Assembly (NCBI RefSeq): GCF_016658545.1 | Contig: NZ_JACVZC010000003.1 | Location: 103,844-167,843 of the forward strand | Length of the DNA stretch: 64,000 bases | Direction of reading: 5' to 3' | Source of the DNA: Pseudomonas sp. S37 | GTDB taxonomy: Bacteria > Pseudomonadota > Gammaproteobacteria > Pseudomonadales > Pseudomonadaceae | Part shown: positions 1 to 9,214 of the stretch, piece by piece | Position numbering within the stretch: position 1 is the first letter of the stretch | Layout: each line of letters opens with the position of its first letter | The notes under the pieces: model-generated | Databases searched by the model: none | What the model was told of the DNA's origin: nothing | The model's input: only the letters and a program-made list of their open reading frames with translations | Translations under genes and position numbers: made by a program

Positions 1-1632
1 GCCGAACTGCCGGTGAGCGACGACCTGACCCTGTACTCCTTCTCCACCCTCAGCCAGCGCGACGCCAAGGGCGGCCAGAACTATCGACGGCCAAACTCGA
101 CCAACATCATTCCAGAGATCTACCCGGACGGCACTGCGCCCTTCTACACCCTCAAGGAAACCGACTACCAGGCCGCAGCTGGCGGCAAGGGCGAGATCGC
201 CGCCTGGCAATGGGACCTCAGCACCACCTTCGGCCGGGCGAAAAGCCAGGCCGGCGCCGACGAAACCCTCAACGCCTCGCTCGGCCCGGGCAGCCCGACC
301 CATTTCGACACCTACACCAACACCTTCGACCAATGGACCAACAACCTCGACCTGACCCGCGCCTTCGAGGTCGGCCTGAGCAAGCCCTTGCAAGTATCCT
401 GGGGCCTGGAACACCGGCACGAGCGCTACAAGACCGAGTCGGACGACCCGCTGTCGTGGATCAACGGTGGCTACATCTACCCCAGCGGCCCGCTGGCCGG
501 ACAACCCGGCTCTGTGGGCGCCCAGGGCGCGATCACCCTGACCCCGGAAGACGAAGGCCAGGCCAGCCGCAACAGTTACGCCAGCTACCTCGACGTCGGT
601 TTCAACCCGACCGAAAAGCTTTACCTGGGGGCTGCCGCGCGCTTCGAAAAATATGACGACAGCAGCGGCAATACCCGCAGCGGCAAGCTGACCGCGCGCT
701 ATGATTTCACCCCGACCTTCGCCATACGCGGCACGCTGAGCAACGGCTTCCGTGCGCCGTCGCTGTCGCAGTCGACCTACGCACAGACCGCCAACCAGTA
801 CACCACGGTCAATGGCGTCTCGCAGTTCGTCGAAGCCAAGACCGCCCGCGTCGACTCGGCCCTGGCCAAGGCCCTCGGCGCCGAGGACCTGAGCCCGGAG
901 AAGTCGCGCAACATCAGCCTCGGCCTGACCTGGCAACCCCTGCCCCGGGCCAGTGTGACCCTGGACGCCTACCAGATCGAGATCCGTGACCGCATTGCCC
1001 TCACCGGCTTCCTGTACGGCAACGGCGTCGATCAGGTCCTCGTGGCCAACGGCTACAAGCCCGGCTACCGCATCAAATACTTCACCAATGCGGCAGACAC
1101 CACCACCCGCGGCATCGACCTGGTGGCCGACTACCGGGTCGACTATGGCCGGTTCGGCCGGGTCAAGTACGGCATCGGCGCCAACTACAACAAGACCGTG
1201 ATCGACGACATCAAGCAGACCCCGACGTCGCTCAGGGCCGCCGGCAACAACCTGGAGCTGTTCGACCGAGTGGCACAAGGCTACCTTACCGTGGCCAACC
1301 CCAAGACCAAGCTGATCCTCAGCGCCAACTGGCAGATCGAGCGCTTTACCGTCAACGCCGCCGTGACCCGTTACGACAAGGTCATCGCTCGCGACGCCAA
1401 CCCCGACTACGACGTGACCTACGGCGCCAAGTGGCTCACCGACCTGGAAGTGGCCTACGCGGTGACCGACAACTTCGACGTCGCCGTGGGCGCCAACAAC
1501 CTGTTCGATGTACGTGCCGATAACAACGCCTTCCCCGCCGGCGACGTCAACGGCTTCCCGAAATTCGGTTCGATCTCGCCGTTCGATCCGTATGGCGGCT
1601 TCTGGTACACCCGCATCGCCTACAACTTCTGA
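1..1632 (+). CDS. TonB-dependent outer-membrane receptor, C-terminal part (gene starts before the window)
   Basis: The frame is open from base 1 to a TGA at 1630-1632, so 543 residues of a longer receptor are visible. The visible part is the beta-barrel: alternating amphipathic strands, a TonB-receptor-like segment with GFRAPSLSQ near residue 250, a late NNLFD motif and the terminal aromatic (AYNF) that marks outer-membrane barrel insertion. The N-terminal plug and signal peptide lie outside the window. The next gene, a flavin monooxygenase, starts 50 bp downstream on the same strand, followed by a peptide-type ABC importer, so the receptor probably passes an organosulfur substrate to that system. 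The substrate is not readable from sequence. Confidence 0.88.
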   Translation, partial: AELPVSDDLTLYSFSTLSQRDAKGGQNYRRPNSTNIIPEIYPDGTAPFYTLKETDYQAAAGGKGEIAAWQWDLSTTFGRAKSQAGADETLNASLGPGSPTHFDTYTNTFDQWTNNLDLTRAFEVGLSKPLQVSWGLEHRHERYKTESDDPLSWINGGYIYPSGPLAGQPGSVGAQGAITLTPEDEGQASRNSYASYLDVGFNPTEKLYLGAAARFEKYDDSSGNTRSGKLTARYDFTPTFAIRGTLSNGFRAPSLSQSTYAQTANQYTTVNGVSQFVEAKTARVDSALAKALGAEDLSPEKSRNISLGLTWQPLPRASVTLDAYQIEIRDRIALTGFLYGNGVDQVLVANGYKPGYRIKYFTNAADTTTRGIDLVADYRVDYGRFGRVKYGIGANYNKTVIDDIKQTPTSLRAAGNNLELFDRVAQGYLTVANPKTKLILSANWQIERFTVNAAVTRYDKVIARDANPDYDVTYGAKWLTDLEVAYAVTDNFDVAVGANNLFDVRADNNAFPAGDVNGFPKFGSISPFDPYGGFWYTRIAYNF

Positions 1633-1645
1633 CCCCAACGATCGA

Positions 1646-1669
1646 GCGCCCGCCTCGTTCGGCGGGCGC
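1646..1669 (+). other. Intercistronic hairpin upstream of the flavin monooxygenase
   Basis: GCGCCCGCC at 1646-1654 pairs perfectly with GGCGGGCGC at 1661-1669, a 9-bp GC stem with a 6-nt loop. No T-run follows. The AGGAG ribosome site at 1671-1675 begins two bases after the stem. It could be an mRNA-processing or attenuation element that lowers receptor/enzyme coupling, or a leaky terminator. Confidence 0.5.
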
Positions 1670-1682
1670 CAGGAGAATGTTC

Positions 1683-3014
1683 ATGAGCCAAGGCCAGTTC
1701 GTACTCGGCGCCTTCATCCCCGGCACCCTCAGCGGCAGCGCCTGGCGCTTGCCGGAGGCGCCGCTGGATACCTTCCGCAGCCTGGAGCACTACCAGTACA
1801 TCGCGCGCAAGCTGGAAGCCGGGCGCTTCCATTCGCTGTTCTTCAACGACACCCTCGACGTCAAGCTCGACCTGGCCCTGCAGCGCGGGCCCAACAGCGT
1901 GCGCTGGGACCCGCTGATCCTGGCGCCGGCGCTGGCCGCCAGCACCCGCCATATCGGCCTGATCGCCACCGCCAGCACCACCTACAACGAGCCCTATAAC
2001 GTGGCGCGCAAGTACGCTGCGCTGGACCATCTGAGCAGTGGCCGTGCCGGCTGGAACCTGGTCACCTCCCTGGGCGGTGGCGAGAACTTCAATCGCCAGG
2101 AGCATGTCGAGCATGACGACCGCTATGCCCGCGCCGAGGAGTTCTACGACGTGGTCAGCGGCCTGTGGGACAGCTGGGCCGACGACGCCTTCATCCAGGA
2201 CAAGGCCAGCGGTACCTGGCTGGACATCGACAAACTGCATGTACTCGGTCACCAGGGCGAGCACTTCCAGGTCCGCGGCCCGCTCAACGTCTCGCGCTCG
2301 CCCCAGGGCCACCCGGTGGTAGCCCAGGCCGGCGCCTCGGTGGCGGGCAAGCGCCTGGCGGCGCGGGTGGGTGAACTGATCTTCACCGCCCAGCACACCA
2401 TTGAGCAGGGTCGCGCCTTCTACCAGGAAACCAAGGCCGCAGCCGCTGGTTTCGGGCGTGGCGCGCATGAACTGAAGATCCTGCCGGGTGTGTCCCCCGT
2501 GGTCGGCAAGACCCTGGCCGAAGCCCAGGCCAAGTACGACCGCCAGCAGGAGCTGCTGGAGCCCAAAGCCTTCCTCAGCTCGATTTCGAAGTTCGTCAGC
2601 CTCGGCTACGACCTGTCCGAACTGCCCTTCGACGACGTGGTGCCATTGCCACCGGAGCACTTCACCACCAACACCCACCAGAGCCGGCAGAAGCTCGTGT
2701 TCGACCTGATCCGCCGCGAGCGCCCGACCGTGCGCCAACTGTTCAACCAGCTCACCTCCGGCGGCCATCGGATACTGATCGGTACGCCCGAAAGCATCGC
2801 CGATGACCTTCATGCCTGGTTCGAAGCGGATGCCGCCGACGGCTTCAACATCATGTTCAGCGGCCTGCATTCGGCCATCGACGATTTCGTCGACGGTGTG
2901 GTCCCCGAGCTGCAACGCCGTGGCCTGTTCCAGCGCGAATACGCCGGTACCACGCTGCGGGAAAACCTCGGCCTACCCTACCGCGCCAACCGGTTCTTCA
3001 AGGAACGCCCATGA
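1683..3014 (+). CDS. LLM-class flavin-dependent monooxygenase, NtaA/SnaA/DszA subfamily
   Basis: A 443-residue FMNH2-dependent TIM-barrel monooxygenase of the luciferase-like NtaA/SnaA/DszA branch. Members use reduced flavin and O2 to cleave C-S or C-N bonds. The family fingerprint GRAGWNLVTS lies near residue 125, followed by an HDDRYARAEEFYDV helix, and the length is usual for the subfamily. I chose ATG 1683 because AGGAG at 1671-1675 sits 7 bases upstream; an in-frame ATG at 1677 is too close to it. The 3' end overlaps the binding-protein gene by 4 bp, so translation is coupled. Context (importer, sfn genes 5 kb away) suggests desulfurisation of an imported organosulfur compound; the substrate is inferred only. 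Confidence 0.88.
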   Translation: MSQGQFVLGAFIPGTLSGSAWRLPEAPLDTFRSLEHYQYIARKLEAGRFHSLFFNDTLDVKLDLALQRGPNSVRWDPLILAPALAASTRHIGLIATASTTYNEPYNVARKYAALDHLSSGRAGWNLVTSLGGGENFNRQEHVEHDDRYARAEEFYDVVSGLWDSWADDAFIQDKASGTWLDIDKLHVLGHQGEHFQVRGPLNVSRSPQGHPVVAQAGASVAGKRLAARVGELIFTAQHTIEQGRAFYQETKAAAAGFGRGAHELKILPGVSPVVGKTLAEAQAKYDRQQELLEPKAFLSSISKFVSLGYDLSELPFDDVVPLPPEHFTTNTHQSRQKLVFDLIRRERPTVRQLFNQLTSGGHRILIGTPESIADDLHAWFEADAADGFNIMFSGLHSAIDDFVDGVVPELQRRGLFQREYAGTTLRENLGLPYRANRFFKERP

Positions 3015-4606
3015 TTCGACCCCTGGCAATCCTGGCCATCGCCGTGGCCCTGGCCGGCTGCGACAGCAAGCCGGAGCAATCGGCCGCCACCGGCACTCCG
3101 GCGCAGCCGCAGACTGGCGGTGTACTGCGCGTGGCCTTCGACGGCGACCCGAACTGCATCGATCCGCAGCAGGCCGGCAACAACACTGCACTCAACGTGG
3201 GGCGGCAACTGGTCGACTCGCTTACCGACCAGGACCCGCAAAGCGCCGAGATCCTGCCCTGGCTGGCCGAGCGCTGGGAAGTCAGCGAGGATTCGCGGCA
3301 GTTCGATTTCCACCTGCGCGAAGAGGTGACCTTCGCCGATGGCAGCCCGCTGGATGCGGCAGCGGTGAAGGCCAACTTCGAGGCGATCGTCGCTCTCGGG
3401 GCGCGAGCGCAACTGGCCGGGACCTATCTGGCAGGCCTTGCGTCGGTGGACGTCACCGGCCCGTTGAGCGTGCGCATCACCTTCAGGCAACCCAACGCCC
3501 AGTTTCTCCAGGCCAGTTCCACCATGAGCCTCGGGCTGTTTTCACTCGACACCTTGAAACACACTGCCGAGGAGCGCTGCCAGGGCGCCCTGGTGGGCTC
3601 CGGGCCGTTCACGGTGAAAAGCTTCGCTCACAACAAGAGGGTGCGCATCGAGGCCCGCCCCGATTACCACTGGCCGTCTTCGATTGCCGAACACCAGGGC
3701 CGCGCCTGGCTGGACGCCATCGAATTTCATATCCTTCCCGAGTCCGGCGTACGCCTGGGCAGCCTGCTGTCCGGGCAGATCGACGTGAACACCAGCGTAC
3801 CGGTACAGGACGAGGCAGTGCTGCAAGCCCAGGGCGTACCCTCGATCAACCGCCCCAACCCGGGCATCGTCTTCAGCCTGACGCCAAATGTCTCGCGGGC
3901 GCCGCTGGATGAGCTGGCGGTGCGCCAGGCGCTGAACAAGGCCATCGACCGCACCCAGTTCCAGGGAGTGATTTCCCGTTACCAAAAGCCGGCGACGTCG
4001 GTACTGGCGAGCAGCACGCCGTATTACCAGGACCTGAGCAGTCATCTGGCCTACGATCCGGCGGGTGCGCAAAAGCTGCTGGATGACGCCGGCTGGCGCA
4101 AAGGTGCCGATGGCTGGCGCCAGCGCGACGGCAAGCGGCTTGGCTTCGCCCTCGACTACTGGCAGGCCACCACCCCGGTGCTGGAGCTGGTGCAGCAACA
4201 GCTGCGCAAGATCGGCGTCGAGTTGCGCCTGAACAAATCCACCATCGGCCAGGTCAGCCTGCAACAAACCTCCCTCGACTACAGCCTGTGGTTCTTCAAC
4301 CTGACCCGGGCCGATCCGGACGTACTGCGCACGGTATTCCTGTCGCCGGGACGCAACGTCAACGTTCGCGCACCGCTGCCACTCGACCGGCTGCTGCTCG
4401 ACTCGGCCGCCAGCCTCGACGGGCAGAAACGTGGCGCACTGATCCAGCAGGCCAGCGCCGAGCTGCTGGACCTGGGCCATGTGATTCCGCTGGTGGAAAT
4501 GGCCACCGTCACCGCCTTCCGTGATGTCGTTCGCGGCCTGCACTACGAGGCCTCGACGCGCCTGCAGTTCTACGACACCTGGCTGGCACAACCGGGGGGC
4601 CAATGA
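3011..4606 (+). CDS. ABC importer substrate-binding lipoprotein, peptide/nickel (SBP_bac_5) family
   Basis: A 531-residue class-C (DppA/OppA/NikA-like) solute-binding protein. The first 17 residues form a lipoprotein signal ending in the lipobox LAGC, with Cys17 as the predicted lipidated residue. The body carries the family layout: an early GGVLRVAFDGDPNCIDPQ segment, a central ADGSPLDAAAVKANFE segment, and a late two-lobe region with the hinge segment around VRQALNKAIDR. It starts with ATGA overlapping the monooxygenase stop and is itself overlapped by the permease gene. It captures substrate in the periplasm for the DppB/C/DF-type complex that follows. Such proteins bind peptides, opines, nickel or glutathione-like ligands; a sulfur compound is inferred from context. 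Confidence 0.9.
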   Translation: MIRPLAILAIAVALAGCDSKPEQSAATGTPAQPQTGGVLRVAFDGDPNCIDPQQAGNNTALNVGRQLVDSLTDQDPQSAEILPWLAERWEVSEDSRQFDFHLREEVTFADGSPLDAAAVKANFEAIVALGARAQLAGTYLAGLASVDVTGPLSVRITFRQPNAQFLQASSTMSLGLFSLDTLKHTAEERCQGALVGSGPFTVKSFAHNKRVRIEARPDYHWPSSIAEHQGRAWLDAIEFHILPESGVRLGSLLSGQIDVNTSVPVQDEAVLQAQGVPSINRPNPGIVFSLTPNVSRAPLDELAVRQALNKAIDRTQFQGVISRYQKPATSVLASSTPYYQDLSSHLAYDPAGAQKLLDDAGWRKGADGWRQRDGKRLGFALDYWQATTPVLELVQQQLRKIGVELRLNKSTIGQVSLQQTSLDYSLWFFNLTRADPDVLRTVFLSPGRNVNVRAPLPLDRLLLDSAASLDGQKRGALIQQASAELLDLGHVIPLVEMATVTAFRDVVRGLHYEASTRLQFYDTWLAQPGGQ

Positions 4607-5553
4607 GCATGCACACCTCTGCACTCTGGCGTCTGGCCCAGGCCCTGCTGGTGTTGTGGGCGGCCTTCAGCCTGTCGTTCGCCATTCTGTATGCCCTGCC
4701 GGGCGATCCGATCGGGATCCTGCTCGCCCAAGGCGGCGAGCCGGGCACGGCGGATCCGGCACAGGTCGCCGAACTGCGTGCCCGCTATCACCTCGACGGC
4801 AGTCTCTGGCAGCAATACGGCGGCGCCCTGTGGCGGCTGTTGCACCTGGACCTTGGCGTATCGCTGCAGACTGGCAAGCCAGTCGCGGCGGCCCTGGCTG
4901 CGGCACTCCCGGCAACCCTGGCCCTGGCCTTTACCGCGCTGCTGATCGCCGTGCCGCTGGGCATCGGCGTGGCATTGGCGGCCCACCAGGTGCGGCGGCG
5001 CCCGCTACAGGCGGCGCTGCACAACGCGCCGGCGCTGGTGGTATCGCTGCCAACCTTCTGGGTCGGCCTGCTGTTGCTGCAACTGTTCTCCTTCCGCCTG
5101 CACTGGCTGCCGGCCATGGGCGATCACGGCCTCGCCAGCCTGGCGTTGCCGGCACTCACCCTGGCCCTGCCCTGCGCCGCAATGATCGCCCAGGTGCTCG
5201 GCCGCTCGATCGCCAGCGTCAGCCGCCAGCCCTTTGTCCAGGCCCTGCGCAGCAAGGGGGTCGGGCGCTGGTCGTTGCTGTGGCGGCATATCCTGCATAA
5301 CGCCTCTATCCCCCTGCTCAGCCTCACCGGCACCTTGCTCGGCAACCTGCTGGCCGGCGCAGTGGTCACCGAAACGGTGTTCTCCCGCGACGGTGTGGGC
5401 CGCCTGGCCCAGGCTGCTGTGGCCAGCCAGGACATCGCCGTGGTGCAGGGTGTGGTGCTGCTCGCCGCGACCCTCTTTGTGCTGACCAACCTGCTCACCG
5501 ACCTGCTCTACCCGCTGCTGGACCCGCGCATTCGCCAAGGGAGGCGACCATGA
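4603..5553 (+). CDS. ABC importer permease, DppB-like
   Basis: A 316-residue inner-membrane permease of the peptide-type ABC importer. It has a long N-terminal hydrophobic segment with the typical FAILYALPGDP motif, five further membrane segments, and the cytoplasmic EAA-loop region at about residues 205-230 (FVQALRSKGVGRWSLLWRH) that docks onto the ATPase. It overlaps the binding-protein gene by 4 bp and the next permease by 4 bp, so all five genes of this block are translationally coupled. Together with the next permease it forms the membrane channel. Confidence 0.92.
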   Translation: MSMHTSALWRLAQALLVLWAAFSLSFAILYALPGDPIGILLAQGGEPGTADPAQVAELRARYHLDGSLWQQYGGALWRLLHLDLGVSLQTGKPVAAALAAALPATLALAFTALLIAVPLGIGVALAAHQVRRRPLQAALHNAPALVVSLPTFWVGLLLLQLFSFRLHWLPAMGDHGLASLALPALTLALPCAAMIAQVLGRSIASVSRQPFVQALRSKGVGRWSLLWRHILHNASIPLLSLTGTLLGNLLAGAVVTETVFSRDGVGRLAQAAVASQDIAVVQGVVLLAATLFVLTNLLTDLLYPLLDPRIRQGRRP

Positions 5554-6395
5554 TCCTGCAACCCGCCATTTCCTCGTCGCCGTCGCGGCGCCGCCTGCCT
5601 GGCTTGCCGGTGGCGCTGAGCCTGGTGCTGTTCCTGCTCCTGCTGGGCTGGGCGTTCTTCCCAGGGCTGTTCACCGACCTCGACCCGCTGCTCGCCGACC
5701 CCACCCGAACGCTGCGCGCGCCCTCGGCGCAGCATTGGTTCGGCACCGACCATCTGGGCCGCGACCTGTACGCCCGCTGCGTGTATGGGGCGGCGTTGTC
5801 ATTGCAGGCCACCGCCATCGCAGTGCTGATCGCCCTGCTGGCCGGGACCCTGCTCGGCGGCATCGCCGGCTGGTTCGGTGGTGCTGCCGACCGGGCGCTG
5901 GCGGTATTGGTGGAGGTGCTGATGGCGATCCCGGCCCTGTTGCTGGCCATGGCCATCGTCACCGCCCTTGGCTTCGGCACGCTGGAGATCGCTATCGCCG
6001 TCGGGCTGTCGTCGGTGGCGGTATTTGCCCGACTGGCCCGGGGCGAAGTCCTGCGCTGGCGCAGCCGGGTATTCGTCGAAGCCGCACAAGTGGTCGGTGT
6101 CGGCGCCTGGACCAATCTGTGCCGGCATGTTCTGCCCCATGCGGCCGGCCCATTGCTGGCCCTGGCGGCACTGGAGTTCGCCAGTGCGGTACTGGCGGTT
6201 TCAGCCCTCAGCTTCCTGGGCTTCGGTGCGCCGCCGCCGCAACCGGAATGGGGCCTGTTGATCGCCGAGGGGCGCAACTACATGGTCGCCGCCTGGTGGT
6301 ACACCACCCTGCCGGGGCTGGTGGTGGCCAGCGTAGTGCTCGCCACTCAGCAACTTGGCCGCGGCTTGCAACATCTTCAGGGAGAACACACATGA
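5550..6395 (+). CDS. ABC importer permease, DppC-like
   Basis: A 281-residue second permease of the same importer. After an N-terminal membrane anchor it shows the DppC-type HWFGTDHLGRDLYAR motif near residue 65 and an EAA loop around residues 155-185. The hydrophobic segments are those of a BPD_transp_1 domain. The start overlaps the DppB-like gene by 4 bp (ATGA) and its stop overlaps the ATPase start. It is expected to heterodimerise with the preceding permease. Confidence 0.92.
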   Translation: MILQPAISSSPSRRRLPGLPVALSLVLFLLLLGWAFFPGLFTDLDPLLADPTRTLRAPSAQHWFGTDHLGRDLYARCVYGAALSLQATAIAVLIALLAGTLLGGIAGWFGGAADRALAVLVEVLMAIPALLLAMAIVTALGFGTLEIAIAVGLSSVAVFARLARGEVLRWRSRVFVEAAQVVGVGAWTNLCRHVLPHAAGPLLALAALEFASAVLAVSALSFLGFGAPPPQPEWGLLIAEGRNYMVAAWWYTTLPGLVVASVVLATQQLGRGLQHLQGEHT

Positions 6396-8032
6396 GTGCA
6401 CCGTTGGTGCGTATCCGCCAGTTCGGGGTCGAGTACCCGGGTGCGGCGCAGGCCGCCGTGCAGGGGCTGGACCTGGACATCGCGGCAGGCGAGGTCGTCT
6501 GCCTGGTCGGTGAGTCCGGCTCCGGCAAGTCCACCACAGCCGCGGCGCTGGCCGGCTTGTTACCGGACGCGGCGCGGCAGCACGGGCAACTGTGGCTTCA
6601 GGGGCACGCGCTGGCCAGCCTGGACGAGCACGCCTGGCGCCAGCGTCGCGGTCGCCTGGTCGGCTTCGTGCCGCAAGACCCGGGTACTTCGCTGGACCCG
6701 GTGAAAACGATCGGCGCCCAGGTAGTGGAAGCCATGACGGTGCACGGTGTGCCCCTGGCCCAGGCCCGCCCGCGTGCCCTGGAGCTGCTGCGGGAGGTCG
6801 GGCTGAAGGCGCCGGACACCCTGCTTGCCCGCTACCCCCATCAACTGTCCGGCGGCATGTGCCAGCGGGTGCTGATCGCCATTGCCCTGGCCAACGACCC
6901 GCCGCTGCTGATCGCCGACGAGCCTACCAGCGCCCTGGATGTGAGCGTACAACGGCAGATCCTCGACCGTTTGCAGCAGTTGGTCCGCGAGCGCGGCAGC
7001 AGCCTGCTGCTGATCACCCATGACCTGGCGGTGGCGCTGGACCGCGCCGACCGCATTCTGGTGATGCGCCACGGTCGCTTGCTGGAGAGCGGTGCCCCGG
7101 CACAACTGTGGCATGCGCCGGAGCACCCCTACACCCGCCAGTTGCTCCAGGCCTCGCCGCTGGCGCGCTTGCAGCAGCGCCGTGTGGCGCCAACGGTGAG
7201 TCGGGAACTGCCGCTGCTGCAGGTCACTCACCTGCATCGGCGCTTCGACACGCGTGGCGCGGCGGCAGTGGATGGCGTCAGTTTCAGTCTGCAACGAGGC
7301 ACCACCACCAGCCTGGTGGGCGAGTCCGGTTCGGGCAAATCCACCACGGCGCGGATTATCCTGGCCCTGGAGCGGGCCAGCTCAGGCAGCGTGCGCTTCG
7401 ACGGCCTGGAGGTGCTCGGGGCCAGTCGTCGCCAAATGCACGGTTACCGCCGGCGGGTGCAACTGGTCTACCAGAATCCTTATGCAGCACTCGACCCACG
7501 CCAGGACCTGCTGGCCATCATCAGCGAGCCGCTGCGCGCGTTCGGAATAGGCCAGCGCCGGGATCACCGGGCGCGGGTGCTGGCGCTACTGGAGCGGGTC
7601 GGTTTACCGGGCGAGCTGCTGCATCGCCGCCCTGCCCAACTCTCCGGCGGGCAGCGCCAGCGCGTGGCAATCGCCCGGGCGCTGGCGGCAGAACCGGAGC
7701 TGCTGGTGCTGGACGAACCGCTTTCGGCGCTGGATGCACCGGTGCAGGCGCAGGTGCTGGATCTGCTGCAAGGTTTGCAGGAAGAACTTGGCTTGACCTA
7801 CCTGTTCATCTCCCACGACCTGGCAACGGTACGCGGCATCAGTGACCAGGTGCTGGTGATGAGCCAGGGCAGGCTGGTGGACCAGGGCCCCACCGAAGCG
7901 GTGTTCGGGCGACCGGGGAGCGACTATACGCGACGATTGCTGGAGGACATGCCGGGGCGGTTGATGCCGGAGGCTGAAGTGCAAACCAGGGCCTCCAGTC
8001 TCCGAACATTGCCAACTGCTGTAGAAAATTGA
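6392..8032 (+). CDS. ABC importer ATPase, fused DppD-DppF type (two nucleotide-binding domains)
   Basis: A 546-residue protein carrying two complete ABC ATPase domains in one chain. Domain 1 has Walker [10 protein letters not shown] at about residues 40-48, signature LSGGM and Walker [13 protein letters not shown]. Domain 2 has Walker [10 protein letters not shown] near residue 310, signature LSGGQ and Walker [13 protein letters not shown]. All catalytic motifs look intact in both halves. The ATG at 6392 overlaps the permease stop; the frame is open further upstream but that region is the permease in another frame. The gene ends 6 bp before the convergent ssuD-like gene. It powers the peptide-type importer. 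Confidence 0.93.
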   Translation: MSAPLVRIRQFGVEYPGAAQAAVQGLDLDIAAGEVVCLVGESGSGKSTTAAALAGLLPDAARQHGQLWLQGHALASLDEHAWRQRRGRLVGFVPQDPGTSLDPVKTIGAQVVEAMTVHGVPLAQARPRALELLREVGLKAPDTLLARYPHQLSGGMCQRVLIAIALANDPPLLIADEPTSALDVSVQRQILDRLQQLVRERGSSLLLITHDLAVALDRADRILVMRHGRLLESGAPAQLWHAPEHPYTRQLLQASPLARLQQRRVAPTVSRELPLLQVTHLHRRFDTRGAAAVDGVSFSLQRGTTTSLVGESGSGKSTTARIILALERASSGSVRFDGLEVLGASRRQMHGYRRRVQLVYQNPYAALDPRQDLLAIISEPLRAFGIGQRRDHRARVLALLERVGLPGELLHRRPAQLSGGQRQRVAIARALAAEPELLVLDEPLSALDAPVQAQVLDLLQGLQEELGLTYLFISHDLATVRGISDQVLVMSQGRLVDQGPTEAVFGRPGSDYTRRLLEDMPGRLMPEAEVQTRASSLRTLPTAVEN

Positions 8033-8038
8033 CGACTT

Positions 8039-9166
8039 CTACAGGGCTTTCTTCGCTGCGCGCACATCGAACGCACCACCGGTCAGCACGCCATCCACGG
8101 TCACTTTGCCTTTGCCCGGTAGCAGCGGGAACACCAGCTCGGCGAAGCGATAGGCCTCTTCCAGATGCGGGTAGCCAGACAGTACGAAACTATCAACCCC
8201 TAATGCCATGTACTCCTGCAGGCGCTGCGCTACGGTCTGCGCATCACCGACCAACGCGGTGCCAGCGCCGCCACGCACCAGGCCAACGCCTGCCCACAGG
8301 TTGGGCGCCACCTCGAGCTTGTCTCGATGGCCGCCATGCAACTCGGCCATGCGCCGTTGGCCCACTGAATCCATACCGGCATAGTTGGCCTGCGCGGCAG
8401 CAATGGTCTCGTCATCCAGGTGACTGATCAGTTCCTCTGCTGCCGCCCAGGCCTTGTCATTGGTTTCACGCACTATCACGTGCAAGCGTACGCCGAAGCG
8501 CACGGTGCGGCCATGTTTCTTCGCCCGCTCACGTACGTCGGCAATTTTCTCGGCCACTGCCGCCGGAGGCTCGCCCCAGGTCAGGTAGGCATCTACATGC
8601 TTGGCTGCCAGCTCATGGGCTGCCGCTGAGGAGCCGCCGAAATACAACGGCGGATGGGGTTTCTGCACAGGCGGGAAAAAATTCTGCGCACCCTTGACCT
8701 TGAGATGCCGGCCGTCGAAGTCAACCTTCTCGCCCTGTAGCACTCGACGCCAGACTTCGAGAAACTCATCGGCCGCTTCATAACGTTCATCGTGAGCGAG
8801 AAAAACGCCATCGGCTGCCAGTTCGGTGGCATCACCGCCCGGAACCACGTTGAGGAGCAGGCGTCCGCCAGTGGCCTCATCCAGCGTCGCAGCCTGACGA
8901 GCCGAAGCAGTCGGGTTACCCAGCGAGGTGCGCAAGGCAACCAGCAGCTTGATGCGCTGGGTCACCGGAATCAGGCTCGCGGCGGTCACCCAAGGGTCCA
9001 GGCAACTGCTGCCAGTAGGAATCAGCAGCCCGTCATAGCCAAGGTTTTCGGCAGCCACAGCAATCTGCCGCATGTAGGCGTTACTGGCTGCCCGGCCACT
9101 GTCAGACTTGCCCAGGTAACGGGTATCACCCGAGGTGGGGAGGAACCAGAAAATATCCAGACTCAT
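8039..9166 (-). CDS. ssuD: FMNH2-dependent alkane/methanesulfonate monooxygenase (SsuD/MsuD family)
   Basis: A 375-residue LLM monooxygenase recognisable as SsuD/MsuD: the start [14 protein letters not shown], the LIPTGSSC loop near residue 50, [21 protein letters not shown] near 190 and the [19 protein letters not shown] segment near 285. It converts sulfonates plus FMNH2 and O2 to aldehyde and sulfite. ATG 9166 was chosen because homologues begin there. It is the last gene of the operon sfnE-sfnC-sfnR-ssuD, 48 bp after sfnR. Because it travels with an FMN reductase and an SfnC-like enzyme, rather than ssuABC, MsuD (methanesulfonate) is a serious alternative name. Confidence 0.88.
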   Translation of the reverse strand: MSLDIFWFLPTSGDTRYLGKSDSGRAASNAYMRQIAVAAENLGYDGLLIPTGSSCLDPWVTAASLIPVTQRIKLLVALRTSLGNPTASARQAATLDEATGGRLLLNVVPGGDATELAADGVFLAHDERYEAADEFLEVWRRVLQGEKVDFDGRHLKVKGAQNFFPPVQKPHPPLYFGGSSAAAHELAAKHVDAYLTWGEPPAAVAEKIADVRERAKKHGRTVRFGVRLHVIVRETNDKAWAAAEELISHLDDETIAAAQANYAGMDSVGQRRMAELHGGHRDKLEVAPNLWAGVGLVRGGAGTALVGDAQTVAQRLQEYMALGVDSFVLSGYPHLEEAYRFAELVFPLLPGKGKVTVDGVLTGGAFDVRAAKKAL

Positions 9167-9214
9167 GGAAGTACTCACTGAAGGTCGATAACCCAGGCGT
9201 GCATGCAAGGGTCA

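Noticed and set aside
1620..2915. A long open frame antisense to the flavin monooxygenase, and similar long antisense frames over 3.5-4.6, 14.0-14.9, 18.0-20.6 and 42.5-44.4 kb
   Set aside because: They mirror the third-position GC bias of real genes, have low-complexity composition, no ribosome sites and no family resemblance.
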